NCBI GenBank assembly: GCA_003519545.1 | Contig: DOWN01000065.1 | Location: 1-6,211 of the forward strand | DNA from: Bacteroidota bacterium | Lineage (GTDB): Bacteria; Bacteroidota; Ignavibacteria; Tepidaquicellales; Tepidaquicellaceae | Length of the DNA: 6,211 bases | Reading direction: 5' to 3' | In this document: positions 1-6,211 of the stretch, in pieces | Layout of the letters: every line of letters begins with the position of its first letter | Position numbering within the stretch: position 1 is the first letter of the stretch | Notes under the pieces: generated by a model | Databases searched by the model: none | Told to the model about the DNA's origin: nothing | The model's input: only the letters and a program-made list of their open reading frames with translations | Made by a program: the position numbers and the translations under genes

Positions 1-2009
1 ATTTTAAAATACCTTCTTGTATATTCAAGCTCAGGTCCTTGCAAATTCATAACTAAATAAATATTACTGCCTGCAAAGAATTCATACTGCATCATTAAAT
101 TTAACAATGCTTCTTTAGTATTTGTATTCTTTCCAAAAAATCCTCTGAAATACAACTGCTTAATAATTCTATAATCAACTCTTGCATTTATAATGGTTTG
201 TTTAATATCAAAATAGTCAACATAATTAATACTTGGTCTTATACCTAATCTTTCAAATAAAATTATATTAGCACTTATGTATGGATTTTTTATAAATGAT
301 CCGAAATAAGGACCATAAAAATATCCAAAGTTAATAGTATTGCTACCAAATACTAAATTTATATTATGCTCAAGAGCAGTATTTGTTCTTGTAATTAAAT
401 TTCCCTGGCTGTCAAAATCATTTGGTCTGTTATATTCAAAGTATGTCGATGCTGAAACTATATTATTAATTCTTGCATATGCATTTGCATAAAATCTGTT
501 TTGATAATCAAATCCATCTGAAATTGCATTTAATCTTGAATAACCACCGCTGAAACTATACTCCGGGAATAAAGAACGATTAAAAACAAAATTATGACCA
601 CCGCTAATAAATAAATCCTGAAAATCATTAGGATTTCTTAAGCCACCATAAAAATAAGTTGCAGACTTAAAATCTTTATCAACTCTTGTGATTCCCCAGT
701 CCGCAAAAGGTCCGCCTTGATTATTATACTGATAATAACCTCCGGCGGTAAATGCATTTCCATCTCCTTCAAAATTTCTCACAAACTGTCCGTAAAATCT
801 GAATCTGTTTGTTGTGAATCTGTAATTACCATCTATACTTAAAATTTTATCCTGATAATTCTGTGATGGATTATTTGTATATAACATTGCACCACCCACG
901 GTAAAATTACTTCCATCAAATCTTGGTCTGGCAATAAAAAACTGTTCTCTGTTTCCCTGAGCATCGGGTTCCTCCTGAACAAATACAGATGCGAATTTTA
1001 AATTATCACTTCTATATGTATAGTTTCCACCAACTTCAATATTTTCGATTGCTCTGGTATAAAAAAGATTCATATTTGATCTAAAAATATCAAGGTCTTT
1101 GCTAAAGAATGGTCTTTTTTCCTGAAGAAAAATCGGTCTGTTATAAAAAGAAAAACTAAATGGATCTGCTTCAAGAGTTGATTCATCAGTATTCACAGTT
1201 CCTTTAAATGTATGTCTGTCTAAACTTACATTGAAGTCTCCGCCAAATCTTGCACCTGCCGTGGAATCATTAAATTTATCCGCAACAACAAATGGCTGAA
1301 CATTTAAATTTAAATTCAAAGTTTCTTTGAAAGGAACTTTCAAATCAAATTTATGCATTTTGCTTAAACTCAAAAGTTCGCTTTCAGGAACATTTGAGTA
1401 ATAATAATAATTACCGTCAGGTTTATATGCGAACAATTGCATATTAATTCCGATTTGTTTGGTATTTTTATTTTGTAATTTGTCAACTGGGATTTTCACT
1501 TCAGTTTCAATATAACCAGGTTCAGTATCGGTTGGCTCTCTGAATACAGTATTTTTCACTTCCCATTTCCAGTCCCATTCAGATGAACTGTTACGTTGAT
1601 TATAGACAATCATATCTCTCTGATTATCAAGAAAACTAAAAACAAAAATATAGCCGTTTTGACCTTTGTTTTCAAGATCCAGAAGAATAAAAAACTCATT
1701 TTCTTCAGCTGTAGATCTGTCCCTTGTGAGTGATTGTCTGATAACTTTTCCTTTAGGCCAGTATTTAAACGCGAAATATAATGCATCGTCAGTTTGTTTA
1801 ACCAATACAAGAGTACTGTCTTTATTTTGAATTTCTTCATTTGGAATAAAAGTATAAAATTTATCAAATACGACAGCATCACTCCATTCACTGTCTGAGA
1901 TCTGACCATTGATAGTAGGGGAAGTATTTTTATAATTCTGTGACTGAGAAAATAAATTTGAGTTATTAAACAGACACAGAACTATAAATAAAAAGAAAAT
2001 TTTTACCAT
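1..2009 (-). CDS. CBM9-like / DUF5916 outer-membrane beta-barrel protein, 3' end cut by window edge
   Basis: Translating the minus strand from ATG at 2009-2007 gives 669 codons without a stop, running off position 1. Residues 1-21 (MVKIFFLFIVLCLFNNSNLFS) form a Sec signal peptide with no lipobox, so the protein is exported. Residues about 31-180 look like the CBM9/DOMON-type beta-sandwich found at the N-terminus of this family: it opens PTINGQISDSEWSDA, with IETEVKIPVDKL near its end. Residues about 251-310 carry the family signature, including TVNTDESTLEADPF and FLQEKRPFFSKDLDIF, followed by LFYTRAIENIEVGG. The rest is rich in Tyr, Phe, Asn and Gly with alternating strands, as expected for an outer-membrane barrel. 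The last visible residues (YEFFAGSNIYLV) resemble the family's C-terminal region, so probably only a few tens of residues are missing. The family's function is unknown; sugar or glycan binding by the N-domain is inference. The start lies 13 nt after the DUF2807 stop, suggesting co-transcription. Smaller frames inside it are not genes. Confidence 0.85.
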   Translation of the reverse strand, partial: MVKIFFLFIVLCLFNNSNLFSQSQNYKNTSPTINGQISDSEWSDAVVFDKFYTFIPNEEIQNKDSTLVLVKQTDDALYFAFKYWPKGKVIRQSLTRDRSTAEENEFFILLDLENKGQNGYIFVFSFLDNQRDMIVYNQRNSSSEWDWKWEVKNTVFREPTDTEPGYIETEVKIPVDKLQNKNTKQIGINMQLFAYKPDGNYYYYSNVPESELLSLSKMHKFDLKVPFKETLNLNLNVQPFVVADKFNDSTAGARFGGDFNVSLDRHTFKGTVNTDESTLEADPFSFSFYNRPIFLQEKRPFFSKDLDIFRSNMNLFYTRAIENIEVGGNYTYRSDNLKFASVFVQEEPDAQGNREQFFIARPRFDGSNFTVGGAMLYTNNPSQNYQDKILSIDGNYRFTTNRFRFYGQFVRNFEGDGNAFTAGGYYQYNNQGGPFADWGITRVDKDFKSATYFYGGLRNPNDFQDLFISGGHNFVFNRSLFPEYSFSGGYSRLNAISDGFDYQNRFYANAYARINNIVSASTYFEYNRPNDFDSQGNLITRTNTALEHNINLVFGSNTINFGYFYGPYFGSFIKNPYISANIILFERLGIRPSINYVDYFDIKQTIINARVDYRIIKQLYFRGFFGKNTNTKEALLNLMMQYEFFAGSNIYLVMNLQGPELEYTRRYFK

Positions 2010-2022
2010 AAAAGGTTTATGT

Positions 2023-2658
2023 TTAATTTTTTTGTAATTTACTTACCCCTGAAATTCTTTCAGATTTGATAACAGGATTTCCTGAATATTTAACAACACT
2101 TGCACCTGAGAGAGAAACAGAAAGTTCACCGGTTACATTAAGTTCACCTGTTGATGCACCACTGAAATCTACTTCTGCATTTGAAACATTTAAATTTGAT
2201 AAATCAAGATTAGAAGCACCTGAAACATTAAGTTCAAGATTTGTAACGTTTCCGCCCAAAACAATTTTTGATGCACCGCTGACGTCGAGTGAAAAATCAA
2301 CCGCATCAATTTTTTCAATTTTTAATTTACTTGCACCGGAAATATGTGCTGAGGAAAGACTTGGTGTATAAACAATAACTTCAATTCTGCCTTCGTAAGA
2401 TGAGTTACCTTTTTGATAGATTTTTAATTTTCCGTTTTCAACTTCTGTTATAACATTTTCAACATTTTTCGGAGCGAAAACTTCAACTGTGGATTCATTA
2501 CCAATATAAACTTTAACATCCATAGCACCGCTTATATGTACGGATGAAAAATTACCGACTGTTCTTTTGTCGGAGAAAACTTTTGCTTCGGCAAGTCCTG
2601 AAGTCATTAGAACTGCAAAACATAAAACTACCGGTAAAAAAGAAATTAAATTTTTCAT
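2023..2658 (-). CDS. Secreted DUF2807 (head GIN domain) beta-helix repeat protein
   Basis: This is a 211-residue exported protein. Residues 1-25 form a signal peptide (hydrophobic core LISFLPVVLCFAVLMTSG, cleavage site AEA before K26). The mature part matches the DUF2807 / 'putative auto-transporter adhesin head GIN' family: an opening RTVGNFSSVHISGAMDVKV followed by a ladder of SGAS-type turns. I see ISGAM at 42-46, ISGAS at 106-110, VSGAS at 126-130, VSGAS at 145-149, FSGAS at 165-169, LSGAS at 183-187 and ISGVS at 202-206. From residue 106 the spacing is 18-20 residues, the rung length of a stacked right-handed beta-helix. The family is common in Bacteroidota, acts in the periplasm or at the surface, and has no settled function; 'adhesin' is a database label, not evidence. 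Length is normal for a single-domain member. The start has no Shine-Dalgarno motif, but the signal peptide begins directly at this Met. The barrel-protein gene follows after 13 nt. Confidence 0.9.
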   Translation of the reverse strand: MKNLISFLPVVLCFAVLMTSGLAEAKVFSDKRTVGNFSSVHISGAMDVKVYIGNESTVEVFAPKNVENVITEVENGKLKIYQKGNSSYEGRIEVIVYTPSLSSAHISGASKLKIEKIDAVDFSLDVSGASKIVLGGNVTNLELNVSGASNLDLSNLNVSNAEVDFSGASTGELNVTGELSVSLSGASVVKYSGNPVIKSERISGVSKLQKN

Positions 2659-2752
2659 AAGGCTTATTTTATTTTGTTAAGTTATTATTTTTACGAATTA
2701 AATTTTGAAAGGTTATAAAAAATAAAATAATTTTTTACCGTAAATTTGAGTT
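2659..2752 (-). other. 94-nt spacer between the SDR and DUF2807 genes
   Basis: This very AT-rich gap is the only sizeable break in the minus-strand gene run. It contains no clear TTTG/TAnnTTTG promoter. A 14-nt inverted repeat TGAGTT-CT-AACTCA (2747-2760) spans the SDR stop codon, but its loop is too short and no U-run follows, so it is not a convincing terminator. A separate promoter for the downstream pair is possible but not shown; read-through from the peptidase-SDR pair is equally consistent. Confidence 0.4.
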
Positions 2753-3757
2753 CTAACTCACGCTTAATTCAGAATATATTTTATCTTCTTCTTCATAATT
2801 AAACGGTTCAGCGAATTGAGCAGGTGGATTGTTCTTTTCCCATTCAATTGTTTTGTGATATGCAATATTTTCAGGTATCACTTCTGAATAACCGATTAAT
2901 TTTCTAATCTTTGATGTATCAGTATCAAGATTTTGCATTGGTTTTTCATCATCTTTAGGAGGAAGCGTAATTATCTCGCCATTCCAACCCGCATATTTTG
3001 CAATTTTTCTAACCCAGTTTTTTTCTGTTAAAGTATTTTCTTCTCCAATATTAAATGTCTGATTGTTTGCTTCATCTGAAACGGCACTCAGATAAATTCC
3101 GTAACCTATATCTTCAACGTAACCTCTGCAGCCTTTAAATTCCGATTCATAATGACTCAATAAAATGAATGGTCTTTTATCTTCCATTCGTTTGAGATAT
3201 TTCCAAAATCTATACTGGTAATCATTAGGACCATAAACCATAGGCAGTCTTAAAACAACCCAGTTCAAACCAGAATCTCTTACAGTTTTTTCCACAGTGA
3301 TTTTATCATAGTCATCCATTCTGCTTGGGTTTTCAGGATTTCTGTAAGGATATAATTTTTTTCTTACTGAGTCAGTTTCTTTTACAGGAGTAGGAATTAA
3401 ATCACCCGGTTCAGTTCCGATTAATCTGCCATAAACTTCATAGACATCGCAACTGCTCACCATTACTATTTTTGAAGTTATATCTTTTACGGTATCAACA
3501 AGTAACTTTGCCTGCTTTTCAAAAATACACGCCATATCAATCACAACATCTGGATTAATTTTTTTTATTTCCTCTTTAACTTTATCAATTTCATTTCTAT
3601 CTGCTTTTAAATGATTGACACCTTGAGGAATATTTTTTTCTCTGTTACCTCTGTTTAATAAAGTAACATTATGCCCGTTTTCAACTAAATTTTTTACAAC
3701 GGGAATTCCAATGAAGGCAGTGCCTCCAATTACGAGAACATTTTTTTTGTTTACCAT
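2753..3757 (-). CDS. Atypical SDR family protein (NAD-dependent epimerase/dehydratase-like)
   Basis: This 334-residue protein has no signal peptide and is presumably cytoplasmic. It has an N-terminal Rossmann fold: strand NVLVI, the dinucleotide loop GGTAFIG at 11-17 (the usual middle Gly is Ala), then LLNRGN at 33-38. The Arg after strand 2 hints at NADP(H), which is inference. Other SDR landmarks are VVIDMA at 71-76, VSSCDVY at 100-106 (active-site Ser region), RLPMVYGPND at 170-179, RGYVEDIG at 211-218 and FNIGEE at 235-240. The catalytic YxxxK is not canonical: the stretch is DDYDK at 148-152, so the Lys aligns but the Tyr sits two residues before it and the expected Tyr position is Asp148. 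This resembles the CSP41-like 'atypical SDR' subgroup rather than a classical sugar epimerase. The substrate cannot be named. The ATG lies inside the end of the M13 peptidase gene (7-nt overlap), which suggests translational coupling. The stop is TAG. Confidence 0.87.
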   Translation of the reverse strand: MVNKKNVLVIGGTAFIGIPVVKNLVENGHNVTLLNRGNREKNIPQGVNHLKADRNEIDKVKEEIKKINPDVVIDMACIFEKQAKLLVDTVKDITSKIVMVSSCDVYEVYGRLIGTEPGDLIPTPVKETDSVRKKLYPYRNPENPSRMDDYDKITVEKTVRDSGLNWVVLRLPMVYGPNDYQYRFWKYLKRMEDKRPFILLSHYESEFKGCRGYVEDIGYGIYLSAVSDEANNQTFNIGEENTLTEKNWVRKIAKYAGWNGEIITLPPKDDEKPMQNLDTDTSKIRKLIGYSEVIPENIAYHKTIEWEKNNPPAQFAEPFNYEEEDKIYSELSVS

Positions 3758-5787
3758 ATAATTATTCTTTTATCAATTGATCTCATTATTGGATCAGTAT
3801 CTTTTATATTAAATGCTTCCTGAAATTCTTTCATATTAGAAACAGGTCCTAATACTCTGAATTTTCCGGGAGCATGAACATCAGTTTTTAATAATAACTT
3901 AGCCGATTCAGGAGTTGCTTTACCTCTCCAAATTTGAGCCCAGGAAATGAAAAATCTTTGTTCGGGAGTAAATCCGTCTATCTCACTTGCACTTCTGTTT
4001 TTTAGTTTTTCTTTCAAAGCATAATAAGCAATTGTTAATCCGCCAAGGTCTGCTATGTTTTCACCTAATGTCAATTCACCATTAACTCTGAATGTATCAA
4101 TTTCAACATAATTGTCATACTGCTCCACTACCATATTTGCAAGGTTATCAAATTTTTTCATATCCTCATCAGTCCACCAGTTTTTTAAATTCCCTTCCGA
4201 ATCGAATTTTCTTCCGTTATCATCATAACCGTGAATAATTTCATGTCCGATAACTCCACCAATACCACCGTAATTCACAGCATCATCATACTTCTCACTG
4301 AAAAATGGAGGTTGAAGAATTCCCGCAGGAAAAACAATTTCATTATTAGTCGAACTGAAATATGCATTTACTGTATGAGGATTCATCAGCCATCTTGTCT
4401 TATCTACAGGTTTATTAATCCGGTTTAAATTTCTTTTAGTAAAAAATTCTCTAATAGTAAAAAGATTTTGAAGTAATGATTTATTATCAATTGATAAACC
4501 TTCGTAACCCTGCCATTTATCAGGATAACCTATTTTCATAGAGAGTTTATCAAGTTTTTTAAATGCCTCTGCTTTTGTTTCGGCACTCATCCATTCAAGA
4601 TTATTTAATCTGACTCTGAAAGAAGATATTAAATCATTAATCATATCAATACATTTTTGCTTTGCAACCGGGCTGAAAGTTTTCTGCACAAAAATCTGTC
4701 CGATTGCTTCACCTACATTTGAGTTAATTAAATTTAATCCCCTTTTCCATCTCGGTTGTTTTTCTTTGACACCGCTTAACTGTGTGCTGTAAAAATTGAA
4801 TTTCAAATCTTCAAGATTGCTATTTATATAATCTGCATATTGATTCAATATCATTACTTTTAAATAATATTTCCAAAGTTCTAAATCAGTATCTTCAATT
4901 GAATTATCAAATTCTTCAATGTATTTTGGTTGAATAACATTAATACCATTTACCAAATCCTCATCACTAATTTTTAATTCTTTTATAAATTCATCAAAAT
5001 TAAAATTTTTAAACTTAGAAGAGATTTCAGATTTTGTAGATTTATTATATGTCTTATTGAAATCTCTGAATTCTGTGTTTTTATATGTAACAGCAGCAAA
5101 CCTTTTTTCAAGAGCATAAATTTTTTCAACTAAATCCGGAATTTTAGATTCATCTTTTACTATATATTTGAGTAATGAAGATAAATATTGTTTATATTGA
5201 TCCTGAATTTTTTTGTAATATTCATCTTCAGAAAGGTAATAATCTCTCTCGGGCAATCCCATACCACCATTACCAATTTGTAAAATTACATCAGAACTGT
5301 TTTTTATATCCTGACCGGAGAATGCGAAAACGTGAACAGGTATATTGAGGTAATTCAGTCTTGCGAATAATTTTGCAAAATCTGATTTTGAGTTTAAGTT
5401 ATCTACTAATGATAATAAACCTGATATATCTTTAAGTCCGTTATTATCAATAGATACAGAATCCATAAAAGTTGAATATAAATCAGCGATTAATTGTTCA
5501 TTAGAGCCTTTTGGAAAAGTTTTTCCATAAACTTCATCGAGAATTTCTTTTAATACAATGTTATTGTTTTCGTTCACTTCATGAAAAGAACTCCATCTGC
5601 TGTAACCGGAAGGAATCTCGAATTTTTTAAGCCATCCGCCGTTCACATATTCATAAAAATCCACGGAAGGAGATACGGTTAAATCAAAATTTTCTTTGTC
5701 TATTGCTTTAGTTTCGACAGGATCAGATGAGTAAACAGAGAGTGGCAGAAGAAATGAAAGGATGAAAATGTAAAATTTAATTCTCAT
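3751..5787 (-). CDS. Secreted M13 family zinc metallopeptidase (neprilysin/PepO-like)
   Basis: This is a zinc endopeptidase that cleaves peptides outside the cytoplasm. With the start at 5787 it has 678 residues. Residues 1-20 (MRIKFYIFILSFLLPLSVYS) form a signal peptide with a likely signal peptidase I site after VYS and no lipobox Cys. The helical M13 N-terminal domain begins at about 39 with SPSVDFYEYVNGGWLKK and runs to about 430. The catalytic domain has the substrate-binding NAYF at 474-477, the zinc site HEIIH at 515-519, the third zinc ligand in ENIAD (Glu576, with Asp580), and HAPGKFR at 638-644, matching the His and Arg that stabilise substrate in neprilysin. It ends ...KRIIIW, fitting the C-terminal Trp typical of the family, so it looks complete and active. 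An upstream in-frame ATG at 5847 would add 20 residues (MWIIRLAYFFCLKLLKKSKN) in front of the signal peptide, within a structured intergenic element; I reject it. The SDR gene overlaps the last 7 nt. Confidence 0.93.
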   Translation of the reverse strand: MRIKFYIFILSFLLPLSVYSSDPVETKAIDKENFDLTVSPSVDFYEYVNGGWLKKFEIPSGYSRWSSFHEVNENNNIVLKEILDEVYGKTFPKGSNEQLIADLYSTFMDSVSIDNNGLKDISGLLSLVDNLNSKSDFAKLFARLNYLNIPVHVFAFSGQDIKNSSDVILQIGNGGMGLPERDYYLSEDEYYKKIQDQYKQYLSSLLKYIVKDESKIPDLVEKIYALEKRFAAVTYKNTEFRDFNKTYNKSTKSEISSKFKNFNFDEFIKELKISDEDLVNGINVIQPKYIEEFDNSIEDTDLELWKYYLKVMILNQYADYINSNLEDLKFNFYSTQLSGVKEKQPRWKRGLNLINSNVGEAIGQIFVQKTFSPVAKQKCIDMINDLISSFRVRLNNLEWMSAETKAEAFKKLDKLSMKIGYPDKWQGYEGLSIDNKSLLQNLFTIREFFTKRNLNRINKPVDKTRWLMNPHTVNAYFSSTNNEIVFPAGILQPPFFSEKYDDAVNYGGIGGVIGHEIIHGYDDNGRKFDSEGNLKNWWTDEDMKKFDNLANMVVEQYDNYVEIDTFRVNGELTLGENIADLGGLTIAYYALKEKLKNRSASEIDGFTPEQRFFISWAQIWRGKATPESAKLLLKTDVHAPGKFRVLGPVSNMKEFQEAFNIKDTDPIMRSIDKRIIIW

Positions 5788-5815
5788 ATTTTTAGATTTT
5801 TTAAGTAATTTTAAG

Positions 5816-5848
5816 CAAAAAAAATAAGCCAAGCGAATTATCCACAAA
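5816..5848 (-). promoter_or_regulatory. Candidate Bacteroidota-type promoter for the M13 peptidase operon
   Basis: On the minus strand there is a TTTG (complement of 5845-5848), an 18-nt spacer, then TA followed by eight T and G (complement of 5816-5826). Bacteroidota sigma-A promoters have TTTG near -33 and TAnnTTTG near -7; here the -7 box carries two extra T, so the match is imperfect. A transcript would begin about 20 nt before the ATG at 5787, a plausible leader. The -33 box lies in the loop of the 5836-5857 hairpin. If this promoter is used, most of the inverted-repeat element is upstream DNA rather than RNA leader. Confidence 0.25.
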
Positions 5849-5892
5849 GGGATAATTTTTTCACCCTTTCCCCGGAGGTGTCGCTTAGCTTA
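5825..5892. repeat. 68-nt inverted-repeat element with two internal hairpins (three-way-junction shape)
   Basis: Outer arms 5825-5835 (TAAGCCAAGCG) and 5882-5892 (CGCTTAGCTTA) pair at 10 of 11 positions. The one mismatch (C5830/A5887) becomes a G-U pair in a minus-strand transcript. Inside lie two hairpins. The first is AATTATCC (5836-5843) with GGATAATT (5850-5857), a perfect 8-bp stem with a 6-nt loop. The second is CACC (5862-5865) with GGTG (5877-5880), extended by TTT/GGA around a CCCC loop. The segment 5862-5884 is visibly richer in G+C than its surroundings. It could be an intergenic palindromic repeat (REP/MITE-like), a structured leader or a protein-binding site. No second copy is present in the window, so repeat status is not shown. 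Confidence 0.5.
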
Positions 5893-6035
5893 ATTATTTT
5901 ATACGTATATCTTTAAAAAAGATTTACTAAATTATACCTAAATAAAGCTCATTCATAGATTCCTAATCAATTGAATTACTAAAGTTGGAAACCTATTTTT
6001 TAAAACAAAATTTATTTAAAAACGTTTAATTTAAT

Positions 6036-6068
6036 ATGACAGATAACTTTAATTCCATACTGAAATGA
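6036..6068 (+). other. Candidate 10-codon leader ORF overlapping the downstream start (ATGA)
   Basis: ATG at 6036-6038 opens a short frame reading MTDNFNSILK that ends at TGA 6066-6068. The stop shares bases with the start codon of the plus-strand gene at 6065 (ATGA). This geometry would allow a ribosome that finishes the leader to restart on the main gene. It is seen directly, but a frame this short arises easily by chance in AT-rich DNA, so the functional reading is inference. Confidence 0.2.
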
Positions 6069-6211
6069 CACCATCCAAAGACTTATTTGACTTAATCAAA
6101 TCCCTATCAAAAAGCGAAAAGCGTTACTTTAAAATCTATGCATCGATGCAAAAAGGTGACAAGAATTATATGAAATTATTTAATGAAATTGAGAATCAAA
6201 CGGTTTATGAC
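6065..6211 (+). CDS. N-terminus of an uncharacterised protein, 3' end cut by window edge
   Basis: Only 49 codons are visible, open to the last base: MTPSKDLFDLIKSLSKSE, KRYFKIYASMQKGDKNYM, then KLFNEIENQTVYD. From memory, this resembles the start of a Bacteroidota family of about 500-residue, helix-rich (TPR-like) hypothetical proteins that open with a 'LIKSLtksEKRYFKLyAS' block; I know no function for them. The visible part is charged and helical, with no signal peptide or membrane segment, so a cytoplasmic location is likely. The start is set by an in-frame TAA at 6050-6052 with no other ATG between. It has no Shine-Dalgarno motif. It is transcribed divergently from the peptidase operon and is preceded by a 10-codon ORF whose TGA overlaps this ATG. 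Confidence 0.7.
   Translation, partial: MTPSKDLFDLIKSLSKSEKRYFKIYASMQKGDKNYMKLFNEIENQTVYD

Larger units (their letters stand above)
5788..6064. other. Divergent intergenic region between peptidase operon and plus-strand gene
   Basis: These 277 nt separate the two divergent starts. The left third holds the inverted-repeat element and the candidate minus-strand promoter. The middle (about 5893-6000) is AT-rich and includes a perfect 10-bp palindrome TATACGTATA at 5900-5909, a possible operator but too AT-rich to trust. The right part (6001-6064) is very A/T-rich and holds the leader ORF. I found no convincing plus-strand promoter; a TTG at 5985-5987 has no good -7 partner. No tRNA or other recognised RNA gene is visible. 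Confidence 0.6.

Noticed and set aside
1610..1909. A 99-codon minus-strand frame
   Set aside because: It lies out of frame within the DUF5916 gene, whose own frame is open across the whole region with clear family motifs. It has no recognisable protein features.
2066..2371. A 101-codon plus-strand frame
   Set aside because: It is antisense to the DUF2807 gene and arises from the repeated SGAS codons read on the other strand; no start context or family resemblance.
2747..2760. Inverted repeat TGAGTT-CT-AACTCA over the SDR stop codon as a terminator
   Set aside because: The loop would be only 2 nt, the stem is short, and no U-run follows in the direction of transcription.
4231..4428. A 65-codon plus-strand frame
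   Set aside because: It is antisense to the catalytic domain of the M13 peptidase, across the zinc site; the peptidase frame is clearly the coding one.
5836..5861. Hairpin followed by a T-run, resembling a plus-strand intrinsic terminator
   Set aside because: No plus-strand gene lies upstream in the window, the stem is mostly A-T, and the hairpin is nested in a larger inverted repeat between divergent genes.
5900..5909. Perfect palindrome TATACGTATA as an operator
   Set aside because: A 10-bp AT-rich palindrome is expected by chance in DNA of this composition, and no second copy or known operator match was seen.
1..6211. Search for CRISPR arrays, tRNA or rRNA genes, insertion sequences, or defence and biosynthetic gene clusters
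   Set aside because: No direct-repeat array, cloverleaf-like segment, transposase motif or cluster-type gene set was seen on either strand.

Overview
The window is AT-rich, roughly one-third G+C by eye. It looks like an ordinary chromosomal segment from a member of the Bacteroidota/Ignavibacteriota group. Three things point there: the protein families (a DUF5916-type outer-membrane protein, a DUF2807 'head GIN' protein, and an uncharacterised N-terminus starting MTPSKDLFDLIKSLSKSEKR that recalls a Bacteroidota family); A/T-rich start regions with no Shine-Dalgarno motif in front of any of the five genes; and one promoter-like TTTG...TA(T)nG arrangement. The assignment rests on family recall and sequence style, not on a marker gene.

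Layout. Positions 1-5787 hold four tightly packed genes, all on the minus strand. In transcription order they are a secreted M13 zinc metallopeptidase (5787-3751), an atypical SDR / NAD-dependent epimerase-like protein (3757-2753, overlapping the peptidase by 7 nt), a secreted DUF2807 beta-helix protein (2658-2023, after a 94-nt gap), and a large CBM9-like/DUF5916 outer-membrane protein (2009 to the left edge, after a 13-nt gap). The last gene is open for all 669 complete codons seen and is cut by the window edge before its stop. A divergent intergenic region (5788-6064) follows. It contains a 68-nt inverted-repeat element with two internal hairpins. On the plus strand, an uncharacterised gene begins at 6065 and runs off the right edge. 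A 10-codon leader ORF ends on its start codon through an ATGA overlap.

How the genes fit together. Three of the four minus-strand products carry Sec-type signal peptides and act in the envelope: a peptidase, a repeat protein and a barrel. The SDR has no signal peptide and is presumably cytoplasmic. The peptidase-SDR overlap and the 13-nt gap between the DUF2807 and DUF5916 genes suggest two co-translated pairs, possibly one operon. No pathway is evident that joins all four. I see no mobile element, CRISPR array, tRNA or rRNA, and no convincing new defence or biosynthetic system. The least explained stretch is the structured intergenic element at 5825-5892.
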